DNA of 64,000 bases from assembly GCF_946151075.1 (NCBI RefSeq), contig NZ_CAMGZB010000001.1:1602001-1666000 (forward strand). Reading direction: 5' to 3'. Positions 1 through 8,219 of the stretch are shown in pieces (position 1 is the first letter of the stretch; each line of letters begins with the position of its first letter). The notes beneath the pieces are model-generated. The model was not told where the DNA came from and searched no databases. It saw nothing but the letters and a program-made list of their open reading frames with translations. This DNA comes from Neobacillus sp. Marseille-Q6967 (GTDB taxonomy: Bacteria > Bacillota > Bacilli > Bacillales > Cytobacillaceae). A program made the translations under genes and the position numbers.

Positions 1-1
1 G

Positions 2-640
2 GGTCATAATGAGCAGGTGGCCGAAGCCAAGGTTAAAACAAAGGATAAGGATAAACTGACTGTGGAGTTCAAAGGAAAGATTTATCGAGATTTGGAAACA
101 CACTACTACAAATTCTCAACCACGAAGAAAGGAAAGATTGACATTTCTTGGGGACCTGATACGGAGGGTTCTGATTATATCATTACCAATCCGAACTGGA
201 GTGCTATGTATTTTCATGGCGATGAATTACCGGCGGGTGATTATATTTTGGTTATTACTTCCAATCCTGCTGAATCTCCAGAGGATCCATCACTTCTTTC
301 CTATCATTTTATTCTCAAAGGTCTTACCTTTAAGGAAGCGCCGGATACCACGCTTCCAAAGTTAGATATTGATAGTCCTGTCGAACTTGTTACACATTTA
401 CCTGAAGGGGAACAGGCAATCACGTTTAAAGGAAGTTCTGATGCTGCAGAACTTGTTTTTGGAACCTTTGGTTTAGAAGATGAACAAACAGAGACCTTAA
501 CAAGTCCATTTGATAAGACTATCTATTTTGATGAAAACAGTCCAAATTACATTTCCTATCGTATTTCAGCTACTAATGATTCGGGCAACACTGTCAATCG
601 CTACTTTGAAATTATTTATGAGGGCGGAGTAGTGGAATAA
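2..640 (+). CDS. C-terminal part of a secreted multidomain protein (partial)
   Basis: The frame is open to the left edge, so only the last ~212 residues are present and no start is claimed. The first half (motifs YKFSTTKKGKIDIS and LPAGDYILVITSNP) looks like the beta-sandwich pre-peptidase C-terminal domain that ends many secreted Bacillus proteases; the last ~90 residues look like another beta-rich module. No catalytic motif, membrane anchor or LPXTG is visible in this part. A bidirectional terminator shared with the facing GntR gene follows. 'Protease' is inference from the domain; any exported enzyme with such a tail would fit. Confidence 0.6.
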   Translation, partial: GHNEQVAEAKVKTKDKDKLTVEFKGKIYRDLETHYYKFSTTKKGKIDISWGPDTEGSDYIITNPNWSAMYFHGDELPAGDYILVITSNPAESPEDPSLLSYHFILKGLTFKEAPDTTLPKLDIDSPVELVTHLPEGEQAITFKGSSDAAELVFGTFGLEDEQTETLTSPFDKTIYFDENSPNYISYRISATNDSGNTVNRYFEIIYEGGVVE

Positions 641-648
641 AATAACTA

Positions 649-675
649 AAGAGGTGCGTGTAGCACCTCTTTTTC
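649..675. terminator. Bidirectional rho-independent terminator
   Basis: GAGGTGC and GCACCTC pair around a 4-base loop, with A-runs on the left and T-runs on the right, so it can stop transcription from both the upstream secreted-protein gene and the facing GntR gene. Confidence 0.85.
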
Positions 676-702
676 GATAGGTTCGAGCGGTGACTGGCAC
701 CT
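674..702 (-). repeat. Dispersed GGTGCCTGTCACC-type repeat (only minus-strand copy)
   Basis: On the minus strand GGTGCCAGTCACCGCTCGAA follows the TAG stop of the GntR gene, sharing its last base, and ends in TATCGAA. It is the only copy in the window in this orientation. Confidence 0.7.
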
Positions 703-1426
703 AGTAGTTTCTTTCGATTACAAAATGCGCGAGGTCGCCTCGGAAAATGGTTTTGGAGTATTCGATGATGGTTCCGTCTGCTAGATAGGCAAGGGTGTCT
801 AGTGAGAAGCAGGGATCTCCAATGTTGATTTGGAGCTTTTCTGCTGCCGTTTGGTCCGCAATGAACAGTTCTAAAGTTTCAACGGTTTTACTGACTTTCA
901 ACTTGAATTGGGATTCGAGATGGTCGTATAACGACTTTTCGCATCCCTGTTTATTTAATCCAGGGGTCTTATACCATGGTAAATAGGCGATTTCATATTG
1001 AATCGGCTCTTCATTTACATACCGGAGTCGTTCCAGTACGTTCACTGGTTCGCCTTCCTCCATTTTTAAAACATCGCTTAAATAATCATCTGCTGGAATC
1101 ACTTCCAGCTCGAGGACCTTAATCAATGGTTTTTTACCTTGCGTGGTAATTTGTTCTGAAAACCGTTCCACGGTTGTGGTTAATTTTTGCTTTACTTTAG
1201 AGGCAGATACAAATGTTCCGCTTCCCTGCTTACGGTAAACGTAGCCTTCGGTTGTTAATTGTTGTAAGGCGGTCCGGACGGTTGTACGACTTACTCCATA
1301 TTTTTCGCAAAACTCCGCCTCGGTTGGGAGCTGGGAGTGGGGCTTGTATTCTCCTGTGTTAATTAATGTGATGATTGCATCCTTCACCCGCTGATGAAGC
1401 GCATGGTTATCCTTTAGTTCCTCCAT
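701..1426 (-). CDS. GntR-family transcriptional regulator with UTRA domain
   Basis: A 241-residue one-component regulator. Residues ~10-75 form the GntR winged helix (QLPTEAEFCEKYGVSRTTVR, then a wing with YVYRKQGSGTFV). Residues ~95-235 form a UTRA effector domain (IEYSKTIFRGD near the end), which in this HutC subfamily usually binds a sugar phosphate or small acid. A GGGAGG ribosome site precedes the ATG. The gene next to its promoter is the unrelated glnK operon, and the 344-bp gap between them contains no gene, so its target cannot be assigned here. It could be NagR/YvoA-like or TreR-like; the ligand is unknown. Confidence 0.88.
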   Translation of the reverse strand: MEELKDNHALHQRVKDAIITLINTGEYKPHSQLPTEAEFCEKYGVSRTTVRTALQQLTTEGYVYRKQGSGTFVSASKVKQKLTTTVERFSEQITTQGKKPLIKVLELEVIPADDYLSDVLKMEEGEPVNVLERLRYVNEEPIQYEIAYLPWYKTPGLNKQGCEKSLYDHLESQFKLKVSKTVETLELFIADQTAAEKLQINIGDPCFSLDTLAYLADGTIIEYSKTIFRGDLAHFVIERNY

Positions 1427-1582
1427 ACATATAACCTCCCTAGTACCTATAGCTTAGCAGAAAAACCAACACAATTAAACTTCGAAAAGTAACTTTTAAT
1501 CATTTGTAATAACAAACGCAAAAAAATGGATAATTTGTATTGGAATATGTTATAACAATAAACCGAGGAGGAACTGGCAAAA

Positions 1583-1606
1583 AAAGTACTCTATTTCGAG
1601 TACTTT
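1583..1606. other. Inverted repeat in the GntR-glnK intergenic region
   Basis: AAAGTACTC and GAGTACTTT pair perfectly around TATTTCG, shortly after an isolated GAGGAGG sequence with no gene behind it. It could be an operator for the divergent GntR protein or the remnant of a lost gene. There is no clear T-run, so it is not a convincing terminator. Nothing else was recognised between 1427 and 1690. Confidence 0.4.
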
Positions 1607-1690
1607 ACAGTAACCGTAATAAGGACCGATAAAATAGGTGACTGAAAGCGGTTGTATATATAGTTAATTTTTGTAATATTTAAAATCCCG

Positions 1691-1718
1691 TTGACACCTA
1701 CTTAAAAGGTGGTATATT
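1691..1718 (+). promoter_or_regulatory. SigA-type promoter of glnK-amt
   Basis: TTGACA at 1691-1696 and TATATT at 1713-1718 are separated by 16 bases. Transcription would begin near 1725, about 45 bases before the P-II start codon. Confidence 0.7.
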
Positions 1719-1732
1719 TATTACCATAGTCA

Positions 1733-1749
1733 TGTAAGGAAATATAACA
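1733..1749. promoter_or_regulatory. TnrA/GlnR-type operator
   Basis: TGTAAGGAAATATAACA matches the Bacillus nitrogen-regulator consensus TGTNA-N7-TNACA exactly. It lies downstream of the predicted start of transcription (about +16), a position that fits repression or road-blocking rather than the upstream activation known for B. subtilis nrgAB. Confidence 0.75.
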
Positions 1750-1770
1750 TGAGGGTGGTGGGGTAATAAA

Positions 1771-2130
1771 ATGAAAAAAATTGAAGCCATTATAAGACCG
1801 GAAAAGCTCACGGAAACGATTAAAGGTTTAAAAAATATAGGGGTAACAGGCTTTACTGTATCCCAGGTAGTTGGCAGGGGGAAACAGAAAGATACACAAG
1901 GGGTCTATCGCGGAAAAAATTATAAAGTGACTCTTCATCCAAAAGTAAAATTGGAGATTGTTCTTTCGGACTATATGGTGGAACTCACCATCCAGACCAT
2001 TGTCGATGCGGCTCAAACAGGTGAAGATGGTGATGGTAAAATTTACGTTTATCCCATATATGAAGCCTATAATATCCGGACAGGAAAAGCGGACTTTGAT
2101 ATTGATGAACTAGTAAATAGGGAGGGGTGA
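1771..2130 (+). CDS. glnK: P-II family nitrogen regulatory protein (GlnK/GlnB)
   Basis: A 119-residue trimeric signal protein that reports nitrogen and energy state and usually plugs the ammonium channel encoded next door. The ferredoxin-like fold starts MKKIEAIIRPEKL; the T-loop carries the classic tyrosine at residue 51 (YRGKNY), and the ATP-binding region GDGKIYVYPIYEAYNIRTGK is intact. The stop overlaps the start region of amt, so the pair is translationally coupled. The promoter and TnrA/GlnR-type site upstream point to nitrogen control. Whether Tyr51 is modified in this organism cannot be told. Confidence 0.95.
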   Translation: MKKIEAIIRPEKLTETIKGLKNIGVTGFTVSQVVGRGKQKDTQGVYRGKNYKVTLHPKVKLEIVLSDYMVELTIQTIVDAAQTGEDGDGKIYVYPIYEAYNIRTGKADFDIDELVNREG

Positions 2131-2135
2131 CTTTT

Positions 2136-3437
2136 TTGGAACTAATGTATTTAAACACCGTTTGGATTGTGTTAGCAGCTGCCATGGTACTTTTTATGGA
2201 AGGCGGATTTAGTTTACTTGAAGCAGGTTTTGTTCGAACGAAAAATGCTGTCAATGTCACCATGAAGATCTTTGTTGATTTAACGATCGGAGCTTTAGCT
2301 TTTTGGCTAATCGGTTTTGGCGTTATGTTTGGGAAAGATGCATTCGGATTTGTTGGTACTAATTTATTTGGCAGTCCGGAAAAGATTGCTCTTTCGATTG
2401 AATTACCTAGTGCTGCATTTGTACTGTTTCAAATGGGATTCGCAGTTGCCTGTATCAGCATCGTTTCCGGTGCGGTTGCGGAACGGATGAACTTTAAAGC
2501 GTATGTCTTAACGGCCGCACTAATTTGTATTATCATCTATCCACTTTCCGGTCATTGGATATGGAACAGTGAAGGATGGTTGGCAAAATTAGGAATGAAG
2601 GATTTCGCAGGCTCGGCTGCTATCCATGCTGTAGGTGGATTTGCTGCTTTGTCTATGGCTAAACTGTTGGGGCCAAGAAAAGGAAGATTTAATTCAGATG
2701 GAAGTGCCAATGTATTTGCGCCAAGTAATATTCCTTTAGCGTCAGCTGGAGCGTTTATTTTATGGTTTGGCTGGTTTGCTTTTAATGCAGGAAGCACATT
2801 GGATGCTTCGAATACAGCTCTTGCATCTATCGCCATTAATACCATGCTTGCCGGAGCAAGCGGTGGTACATCAGCTCTTTTCATCACAATGAAAAAGTTC
2901 GGCAAAGCAGACCCAAGTATGACCATCAATGGAGTATTAGCCGGTCTAGTGGCGGTAACAGCTGGATGTGCCTTTGTTTCCCAATGGAGTGCAATTGTCA
3001 TTGGGGCTGTCAGCGGCTTGATTGTCATTTATGCCACGCTTTTAGTGGACCATTTTAAAGTGGATGACCCAGTAGGAGCTGTAGCTGTTCACGGATTTAA
3101 TGGAGTATTCGGAACCATTGCAGTTGGATTATTTGATACGTCTCAAGGCCTACTTACTACAGGTGATTTTTCTCTTTTAAAAATACAACTATTAGGTGCA
3201 GCTGTAGTAGTAGCTTGGGGTCTTGTAGGTGGAGCATTTATGGCAAAGGTATGTGAAAAATTAGTTGGTTTAAGGGCTACTGAACGTGAGGAAGAAGAAG
3301 GTTTAGATATGTCCTACCACGGAATTCCAGCTTACAATGAATTAGAACGATTCACCGATTTGCCAACGAGCCTGTATAATTTTGAAGAAACCACAGGGAT
3401 ATCGGTGGCTCCAGTAAAGAAAGAGAAAGTCTCATGA
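2136..3437 (+). CDS. amt: Ammonium transporter (Amt/MEP/Rh family)
   Basis: A 433-residue membrane protein with about 11 helices that conducts ammonium/ammonia. The pore histidines sit in SAAIHAVGGF and AVAVHGFNGVFG, and the aromatic gate region FNAGSTL is present. I prefer TTG at 2136: AGGGAGG lies ~9 bases upstream, whereas the GTG at 2127 is almost on top of it. The cytoplasmic tail (after LRATEREEEEG) is ~45 residues long. It is the second gene of glnK-amt and is followed by a strong terminator. Confidence 0.95.
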   Translation: MELMYLNTVWIVLAAAMVLFMEGGFSLLEAGFVRTKNAVNVTMKIFVDLTIGALAFWLIGFGVMFGKDAFGFVGTNLFGSPEKIALSIELPSAAFVLFQMGFAVACISIVSGAVAERMNFKAYVLTAALICIIIYPLSGHWIWNSEGWLAKLGMKDFAGSAAIHAVGGFAALSMAKLLGPRKGRFNSDGSANVFAPSNIPLASAGAFILWFGWFAFNAGSTLDASNTALASIAINTMLAGASGGTSALFITMKKFGKADPSMTINGVLAGLVAVTAGCAFVSQWSAIVIGAVSGLIVIYATLLVDHFKVDDPVGAVAVHGFNGVFGTIAVGLFDTSQGLLTTGDFSLLKIQLLGAAVVVAWGLVGGAFMAKVCEKLVGLRATEREEEEGLDMSYHGIPAYNELERFTDLPTSLYNFEETTGISVAPVKKEKVS

Positions 3438-3451
3438 TTTAATGAAATATC

Positions 3452-3495
3452 AACCAAGCTTGTTTCTTTTTTTGAAAAAACAAGCTTGGTTTTTT
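3452..3495 (+). terminator. Terminator of glnK-amt
   Basis: AACCAAGCTTGTTT pairs with its complement around a T/A-rich loop, followed by TTTTTT; it also separates the operon from the convergent gene that ends at 3500. Confidence 0.88.
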
Positions 3496-3499
3496 AATG

Positions 3500-4378
3500 T
3501 TACTTCAACCTTTTTTCTGCATTTTTGTACTTTTCTTCATGCATATGGTCCACGTACTCGTCCGAGAGTTCTCCAACGTGTACCATTCCTTCGCCTTCAT
3601 CAATTACTTCTCCGGTTTCAAAGAATTCTGCAGGGACGTTAAAATCAATGAGAAGTTCTCCCGTTGTACTATACACGCTAGCGTATAGATTTTCCGGAGC
3701 CTCCGTCATTTGGATAAGCTCTTTCAGTGTAACGTCTTTATTGTTGATGGCGAATTTCACATTAATTTGGTAGAGAGCGATGGTTTCCTCTAATAGTGAG
3801 ACCAACTCGTCTAATTCTGCTTCTGACAACAGGGCAGGATTATCTACATTAAGGTACTTTTCCATTCTTGTATCAATAGCGGCCATTTGGTCTAGTTGGT
3901 TCGGATTATTTTCTTCCACTTGAGCCAAATAATTGAAAAATCTTTCCGTTTCTTCTTCCGTGATGCCGATTGCGGCCAGTTCTGCTTCAACCTCCGCCAT
4001 ATAGGTATCATGATTAACATAAAAGTCTACCGTTGCATCCAAATCCTCGATAAATTTATATTCACTAACGGAGTCTCCGAAATGGTTCATTAACTCATAT
4101 AATTCTTGTTCGGTTAGGTTATATTTTACCAAGAGCTCCTGAAAATTTGTCGAGTTGATAGGGGTACCCATTATTTCTTTTAATTCCTCTACAGAATTAA
4201 ACTCCTCAAGAGGAATTTCATAGTAGGCAAGATAATCGAGCAATTCCTGTTTCGACCAGCCAATTTCGGCTAAATACTGATTTAACTCATCTTCGGGAGG
4301 AGCTGCAATTGCCGTTGAAACTTGAAACAAAAGAGAAAAAGATAGAAAACCAATCAGCATAACTCGAATATACCCCAT
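3500..4378 (-). CDS. Exported acidic helical-repeat protein (processed acidic surface protein-like)
   Basis: A 292-residue secreted protein. I start it at the ATG at 4378, which has AAGGGGGG upstream and opens directly into a signal peptide (MGYIRVMLIGFLSFSLLFQV, then ending AIAA). The mature part is strongly acidic and built of related helical units (DELNQYLAEIGWSKQELLDY, NFQELLVKYNLTEQELYELM, VEAELAAIGITEEETERFFN). This resembles Bacillus 'processed acidic surface proteins', but no LPXTA/LPXTG signal or C-terminal membrane helix is present, so wall anchoring is not supported. Function unknown. Confidence 0.6.
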   Translation of the reverse strand: MGYIRVMLIGFLSFSLLFQVSTAIAAPPEDELNQYLAEIGWSKQELLDYLAYYEIPLEEFNSVEELKEIMGTPINSTNFQELLVKYNLTEQELYELMNHFGDSVSEYKFIEDLDATVDFYVNHDTYMAEVEAELAAIGITEEETERFFNYLAQVEENNPNQLDQMAAIDTRMEKYLNVDNPALLSEAELDELVSLLEETIALYQINVKFAINNKDVTLKELIQMTEAPENLYASVYSTTGELLIDFNVPAEFFETGEVIDEGEGMVHVGELSDEYVDHMHEEKYKNAEKRLK

Positions 4379-4485
4379 AAAGGAACCCCCCTTAAAATGT
4401 GATGCACTAATAATTTTCCCATTTATAAAAATTCTTAGGAATGAAAAGATTATCCAATAGGGATGAGGAGTTTTCTTGAACGAGT

Positions 4486-4519
4486 AAAAAGGCGATTCGA
4501 GATACCAAATCGCCTTTTT
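4486..4519 (-). terminator. Terminator of the TetR gene
   Basis: AAAAAGGCGAT and ATCGCCTTTTT pair; on the minus strand the hairpin ends in T's. Its right arm overlaps the last codon and stop of the TetR gene. Confidence 0.75.
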
Positions 4520-5132
4520 AAAGATAGAGCCCAGCAACGTAGAGTGATGTGATCGTTTGGGCTACTTGTTCTACGGATTTGTATTGGTCGCTGCGGACAA
4601 TTTCCCATAGGTACATTTCGTTCATGAAGAACCAGCCGCGGGCAATAATTTCATGATCCAGTTCCGTTCTGGCCAATCCCGTTTGCTGGGCATAGGAGAC
4701 ATCTTGGGAAATGCGCTGGATGAATCTTTCGCGGATCACTTTCCATTTGTCGGAGATTAAAGAGGACACCCCGATAGCTTGTTCGAAGACTTGCATCATC
4801 TCGCGTTCCGCTTCTGCCATCTTTAGAAAAGCCAGCGCTTGGGTGGTAATGATAGCTTCCGCTTCTTGTTTCGATTTTGGCCTGAAGCTAATCTCGGCAA
4901 TCTCGAAAAATCGCTCCATTACATCCTCCATTAAGACGATTAATAGGTCTTCTTTCCCCTCAAAATGAACATAAGCGGTCCCATATCCAATGTTTGCTTT
5001 TTTTATCATTTGCGAGATGGTCGCTTTTTGAAACCCTTCTTGCAGGAAAACTTCCTTCGCTGCCTCTAATAATTTTTGCCGTGTTTTGAGCGATCGTAAA
5101 TGTCGCTTATCCTCACTATTACCTTGGTTCAT
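4518..5132 (-). CDS. TetR/AcrR-family regulator, likely repressor of the kynU unit
   Basis: A 204-residue regulator. Residues ~12-60 are the TetR helix-turn-helix (KLLEAAKEVFLQEGFQKATI, then IGYGTAYVHFEGKEDLL); the rest is the variable helical ligand domain. GGAGG lies 9 bases before the ATG. It is divergent from kynU, and the 200-bp gap holds two near-identical TGACAC-type palindromes 34 bp apart, typical of TetR operators. I infer that it represses kynU and the permease, and possibly itself. The inducer (kynurenine, anthranilate or another aromatic amine) is a guess. Confidence 0.85.
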   Translation of the reverse strand: MNQGNSEDKRHLRSLKTRQKLLEAAKEVFLQEGFQKATISQMIKKANIGYGTAYVHFEGKEDLLIVLMEDVMERFFEIAEISFRPKSKQEAEAIITTQALAFLKMAEAEREMMQVFEQAIGVSSLISDKWKVIRERFIQRISQDVSYAQQTGLARTELDHEIIARGWFFMNEMYLWEIVRSDQYKSVEQVAQTITSLYVAGLYL

Positions 5133-5239
5133 GTTTGAATTCCTCCACTACTCATTAACCTTAGGATATATGGATTTTGCTCAAAAGGGAAGCGTTACAA
5201 TATGGTGTTAATAAAGATAATTTTCTGAAAAAATAATAT

Positions 5240-5252
5240 TGACACCGTGTCA
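5240..5252. promoter_or_regulatory. TetR-type operator copy 1
   Basis: TGACACCGTGTCA is a perfect 13-bp palindrome. Its flanks (AT before, TATT after) repeat in copy 2, whose centre lies 34 bp further on. Confidence 0.65.
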
Positions 5253-5273
5253 TATTCCGGTAGATAATGATAT

Positions 5274-5286
5274 TGACACAATGTCA
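5274..5286. promoter_or_regulatory. TetR-type operator copy 2
   Basis: TGACACAATGTCA matches copy 1 in both half-sites and flanks. It lies 50 bases before the kynU start codon. Confidence 0.65.
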
Positions 5287-5297
5287 TATTTTCAAAA

Positions 5298-5311
5298 GAA
5301 AGCGCTTTAAT
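5298..5311 (+). promoter_or_regulatory. Possible CcpA cre site before kynU
   Basis: AGAAAGCGCTTTAA fits the Bacillus cre consensus TGWAARCGYTWNCW with two mismatches and lies about 25 bases before the start codon. Weak evidence on its own. Confidence 0.35.
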
Positions 5312-5335
5312 AAAAAGGGGATAGGGGGAAAAATA

Positions 5336-6622
5336 ATGGTTTTTGATACCTTTGATGCAAATTTAGAATACGCGAAACAATTGGATAGGGAAGACACTCT
5401 AAAGAATTTTCGGGAGGAGTTTTATTTACAGCCGGGGTCTATTTATATGGATGGCAATTCGTTAGGGCTTCTCTCTAAACGGGCGGAAAAGACTCTCTTA
5501 GAATCATTAGAGGATTGGAAGCAATATGGAATCGACGGCTGGATGCAGGGGAAGCATCCGTGGTTTTATATGGCGGATGAATTAGGCAGGAAGCTGGCTC
5601 CATTAGTAGGAGGCTCACCTGAAGAGGTGATTGTTACGGGTTCGACTACCGTTAATCTGCATCAGCTTGTTTCAACCTTTTATAAACCAGACGGCATTCG
5701 TACGAAAATTTTAGCCGACGAACTGAACTTTCCTTCTGATATTTACGCCCTTCAAAGCCAGTTACGTCTTCATGGATTTGACCCGGATACACATCTAATT
5801 CGTGTGAAAAGTCGTAACGGGCGCTTTTTAGATGAGGAAGATATTATTGAATCCATGACCGATGAGGTGGCTTTGATTGTTCTGCCGACCATTCTTTATC
5901 GCAGCGGTCAAATCTTGGATATTAAACGTTTAACGGAGGAAGCTCATCATAGAGGGATTGTCATTGGATGGGATGCCTGCCACTCTGTTGGGGCGATTCC
6001 GCATTCCTTCAGTAAATGGGATGTTGATTTTGCGTTCTGGTGCAATTACAAACACTTAAACGGTGGACCTGGCGGTGTCGGAGGTTTATTTGTCAATCGC
6101 AGGCATTTTGGCAGGATGCCTGGATTGGCAGGGTGGTTTAGTTCGAAAAAAGAGAAACAATTTGATATGGAGCATAAATTAACGCCAGCCGATTCTGCGG
6201 GGGTTTTCCAAATTGGCACCCCTCATGTCCTTAGTTCAGCTCCTTTGATGGGGTCGCTGGAGATTTTTGCAGAAGCCGGGATTGAGAATATCCGCAGGAA
6301 ATCATTGAGGATTAATCAATATTTAATGAATTTAATTGACCATGAGCTTGCAGGGATGGGCTTTTTCATCGGAACGCCAAGGGAAGATGCACGCCGCGGC
6401 GGGCATGTAAGCCTTGAGCATCCAGAGGCAGCAAGGATTTGCAAATCATTGAAGGAAAACGGGATTGTCCCAGATTTCCGGGCACCAAACATCATCCGGC
6501 TAGCGCCTGTTGCCTTGTATACCTCCTATGAAGAAGTGTGGAAGGTTGTCCAAGTCCTAAAAAAGATCATGACCGAAAAACAATACGAAAAATTCAAAAA
6601 TGAACGCGACGTAGTAGCATAG
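5336..6622 (+). CDS. kynU: Kynureninase
   Basis: A 428-residue PLP enzyme of fold type I that cleaves L-kynurenine to anthranilate and alanine. The start [17 protein letters not shown] has GGGGG upstream; a longer upstream frame has no suitable site and would run through the operator. Diagnostic motifs are [15 protein letters not shown], the PLP aspartate region [10 protein letters not shown], and the Schiff-base lysine K239 in [12 protein letters not shown]. Length matches the family (~420). An amino-acid permease follows, separated by one dispersed repeat. No kynA (dioxygenase) or kynB (formamidase) is in the window, so here it may act on imported kynurenine or work with genes elsewhere. 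Confidence 0.93.
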   Translation: MVFDTFDANLEYAKQLDREDTLKNFREEFYLQPGSIYMDGNSLGLLSKRAEKTLLESLEDWKQYGIDGWMQGKHPWFYMADELGRKLAPLVGGSPEEVIVTGSTTVNLHQLVSTFYKPDGIRTKILADELNFPSDIYALQSQLRLHGFDPDTHLIRVKSRNGRFLDEEDIIESMTDEVALIVLPTILYRSGQILDIKRLTEEAHHRGIVIGWDACHSVGAIPHSFSKWDVDFAFWCNYKHLNGGPGGVGGLFVNRRHFGRMPGLAGWFSSKKEKQFDMEHKLTPADSAGVFQIGTPHVLSSAPLMGSLEIFAEAGIENIRRKSLRINQYLMNLIDHELAGMGFFIGTPREDARRGGHVSLEHPEAARICKSLKENGIVPDFRAPNIIRLAPVALYTSYEEVWKVVQVLKKIMTEKQYEKFKNERDVVA

Positions 6623-6633
6623 AGTGTTCGGGT

Positions 6634-6663
6634 GGTGCCTGTCACCGCCAGGATGATGTCGAT
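6634..6663 (+). repeat. Dispersed GGTGCCTGTCACC-type repeat
   Basis: GGTGCCTGTCACCGCCAGGA, ending ATGTCGAT, lies 11 bases after the kynU stop and inside the kynU-permease unit. Confidence 0.75.
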
Positions 6664-6680
6664 AAAGAGGGGTGAACTAG

Positions 6681-8075
6681 ATGGAGAATAAGCATAGTGG
6701 TGAGGGGTTAAAGCGGGAGCTATCTACGGGGCAGCTTTCGATGATTGCTATGGGGATGGCGATAGGAACTGGGTTGTTCCTTGGGAGTGGACTGGCTATC
6801 AGTACGGCAGGACCAAGTGTGTTGATTAGTTATACCATTGGTGCTTTTATCGTTTTATTATTGATGGGATGTTTGGCTGAAATGACGGTGGCCCATCCGA
6901 CTTCGGGATCGTTTGGAACGATTGCCGATCAATATCTTCATCCGATGGCAGGTTTTCTAGTAAGGTATTCTTATTGGATTGCGCAGGTTCTAGCCATTGG
7001 CGTTGAAATTAGTGCAATCGCCATCTATATGAAATATTGGTTTCCGGATATCCCTGGGGTCATTTGGATTATTGGGTTTGCGGCCATCCTTATCTATGTA
7101 AACGCAACGAGCGTCAATGCTTTTGCGACCTTCGAGTATTGGTTCTCGATGATTAAGGTCAGTGCGATTGTGGTATTTATTCTTTTTGGTGCCTATGTAC
7201 TTTTTGGAACCTCTAGCCATGAGAATGTCGGAGCGCAGAACCTTGTCGCCCATGATGGTTTCTTGCCCTTTGGTGTAAAAGGAATGTGGATTGCGGTATT
7301 TATTTCTCTTTTTAGTTTTTTGGGGACAGAGATGATTGCGGTAACCGCTGGTGAAGCAAAAGAGCCTGATATTGCAGTTCCGAAGGCTTTAAAGGCAACA
7401 GTTTTTCGATTGAGCGCTTTTTATGTGTTGACGATGGCCCTCATGTTGATGATTGTTCCATGGCATATGGCGGGAATCGAGGAAAGTCCGTTTGTAAAGG
7501 TAATGGAATTGTTAAATATTCCTGGCGCTTCTGGGGTGATGAACTTTATAGTTTTAACAGCGGCTTTATCATCAATGAATGCGCAGTTCTATGCTTCATC
7601 ACGGACGTTGTATTCCTTATCAAGGGAACAGTTTGCACCCGCCTTGCTAGGGAAACTGAATAAAAAAGGGGTTCCAACGACTGCCCTTGCTGTTTCAACA
7701 GCGGGGATCGTGCTGGCTGCCGTTGTAAATGCGCTGCTGCCGGGTTCATCCTATGCCTTCATGATGGGGATTTCAATGTTTGGGTCACTGTTTACGTGGT
7801 TTATTATCTTTGTTTCGCATTTATCTTTCCGACGTAAATGGGAGGCGATGGGCGGACGAACATTGCCAGTACGAATGATTGGCTTTCCATACTTGACAAT
7901 AGTGGGCGGAATTCTCCTGCTTAGCCTGATGATCACAGCCTGGTTTACAGACTTCAAAATTATGCTCCAATTTGGTATCCCATGGCTGCTGTTCTTATGT
8001 ATTGCCTATATCGTTATGAAAAGGAAGAAAGGGGTGCCAGTCACGCCCCGAAGTATTTCAAAGACAGGATCGTAA
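6681..8075 (+). CDS. APC-superfamily amino-acid permease
   Basis: A 464-residue, 12-helix transporter of the amino-acid transporter family (GABA/aromatic permease type). The N-terminal signature SMIAMGMAIGTGLFLGSG is the helix-1 substrate-binding stretch of these proteins; the conserved GLTA-like region appears as FLGTEMIAVTAGEAKEP. AGAGGGG precedes the ATG. Co-directional with kynU, so import of kynurenine or another aromatic amino acid is inferred. The last ~14 residues (GVPVTPRSISKTGS) are encoded by a copy of the dispersed repeat and are probably not ancestral. Confidence 0.88.
   Translation: MENKHSGEGLKRELSTGQLSMIAMGMAIGTGLFLGSGLAISTAGPSVLISYTIGAFIVLLLMGCLAEMTVAHPTSGSFGTIADQYLHPMAGFLVRYSYWIAQVLAIGVEISAIAIYMKYWFPDIPGVIWIIGFAAILIYVNATSVNAFATFEYWFSMIKVSAIVVFILFGAYVLFGTSSHENVGAQNLVAHDGFLPFGVKGMWIAVFISLFSFLGTEMIAVTAGEAKEPDIAVPKALKATVFRLSAFYVLTMALMLMIVPWHMAGIEESPFVKVMELLNIPGASGVMNFIVLTAALSSMNAQFYASSRTLYSLSREQFAPALLGKLNKKGVPTTALAVSTAGIVLAAVVNALLPGSSYAFMMGISMFGSLFTWFIIFVSHLSFRRKWEAMGGRTLPVRMIGFPYLTIVGGILLLSLMITAWFTDFKIMLQFGIPWLLFLCIAYIVMKRKKGVPVTPRSISKTGS
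8033..8062 (+). repeat. Dispersed repeat forming the permease C-terminus
   Basis: GGTGCCAGTCACGCCCCGAA, ending GTATTTCAAA, lies in frame inside the permease gene and encodes most of its last residues. Confidence 0.75.
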
Positions 8076-8100
8076 TCGATTGAATAGGTGAAGCAAAGTT

Positions 8101-8128
8101 AAAAGCCAGGCATTTCGCCTGGCTTTTT
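8101..8128 (+). terminator. Terminator of kynU-permease
   Basis: AAAGCCAGGC and GCCTGGCTTTTT pair around ATTTC; a T-run follows. Confidence 0.9.
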
Positions 8129-8130
8129 GC

Positions 8131-8161
8131 ATGCGCCTGTCACGTTCGAAGTATGTCGATT
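8131..8161 (+). repeat. Dispersed repeat, diverged
   Basis: GCGCCTGTCACGTTCGAAGT, ending ATGTCGATT, follows the terminator of the permease gene. Confidence 0.6.
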
Positions 8162-8219
8162 TCTTGGGAAATAAACAAATATCTGGAGTTTATTGTCAGC
8201 TTTGGTTGAGGAAATGTCA

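Noticed and set aside
5267..5335. Longer kynureninase N-terminus
   Set aside because: It would cover the second TetR operator, lacks a ribosome site, and is not needed by the family alignment.
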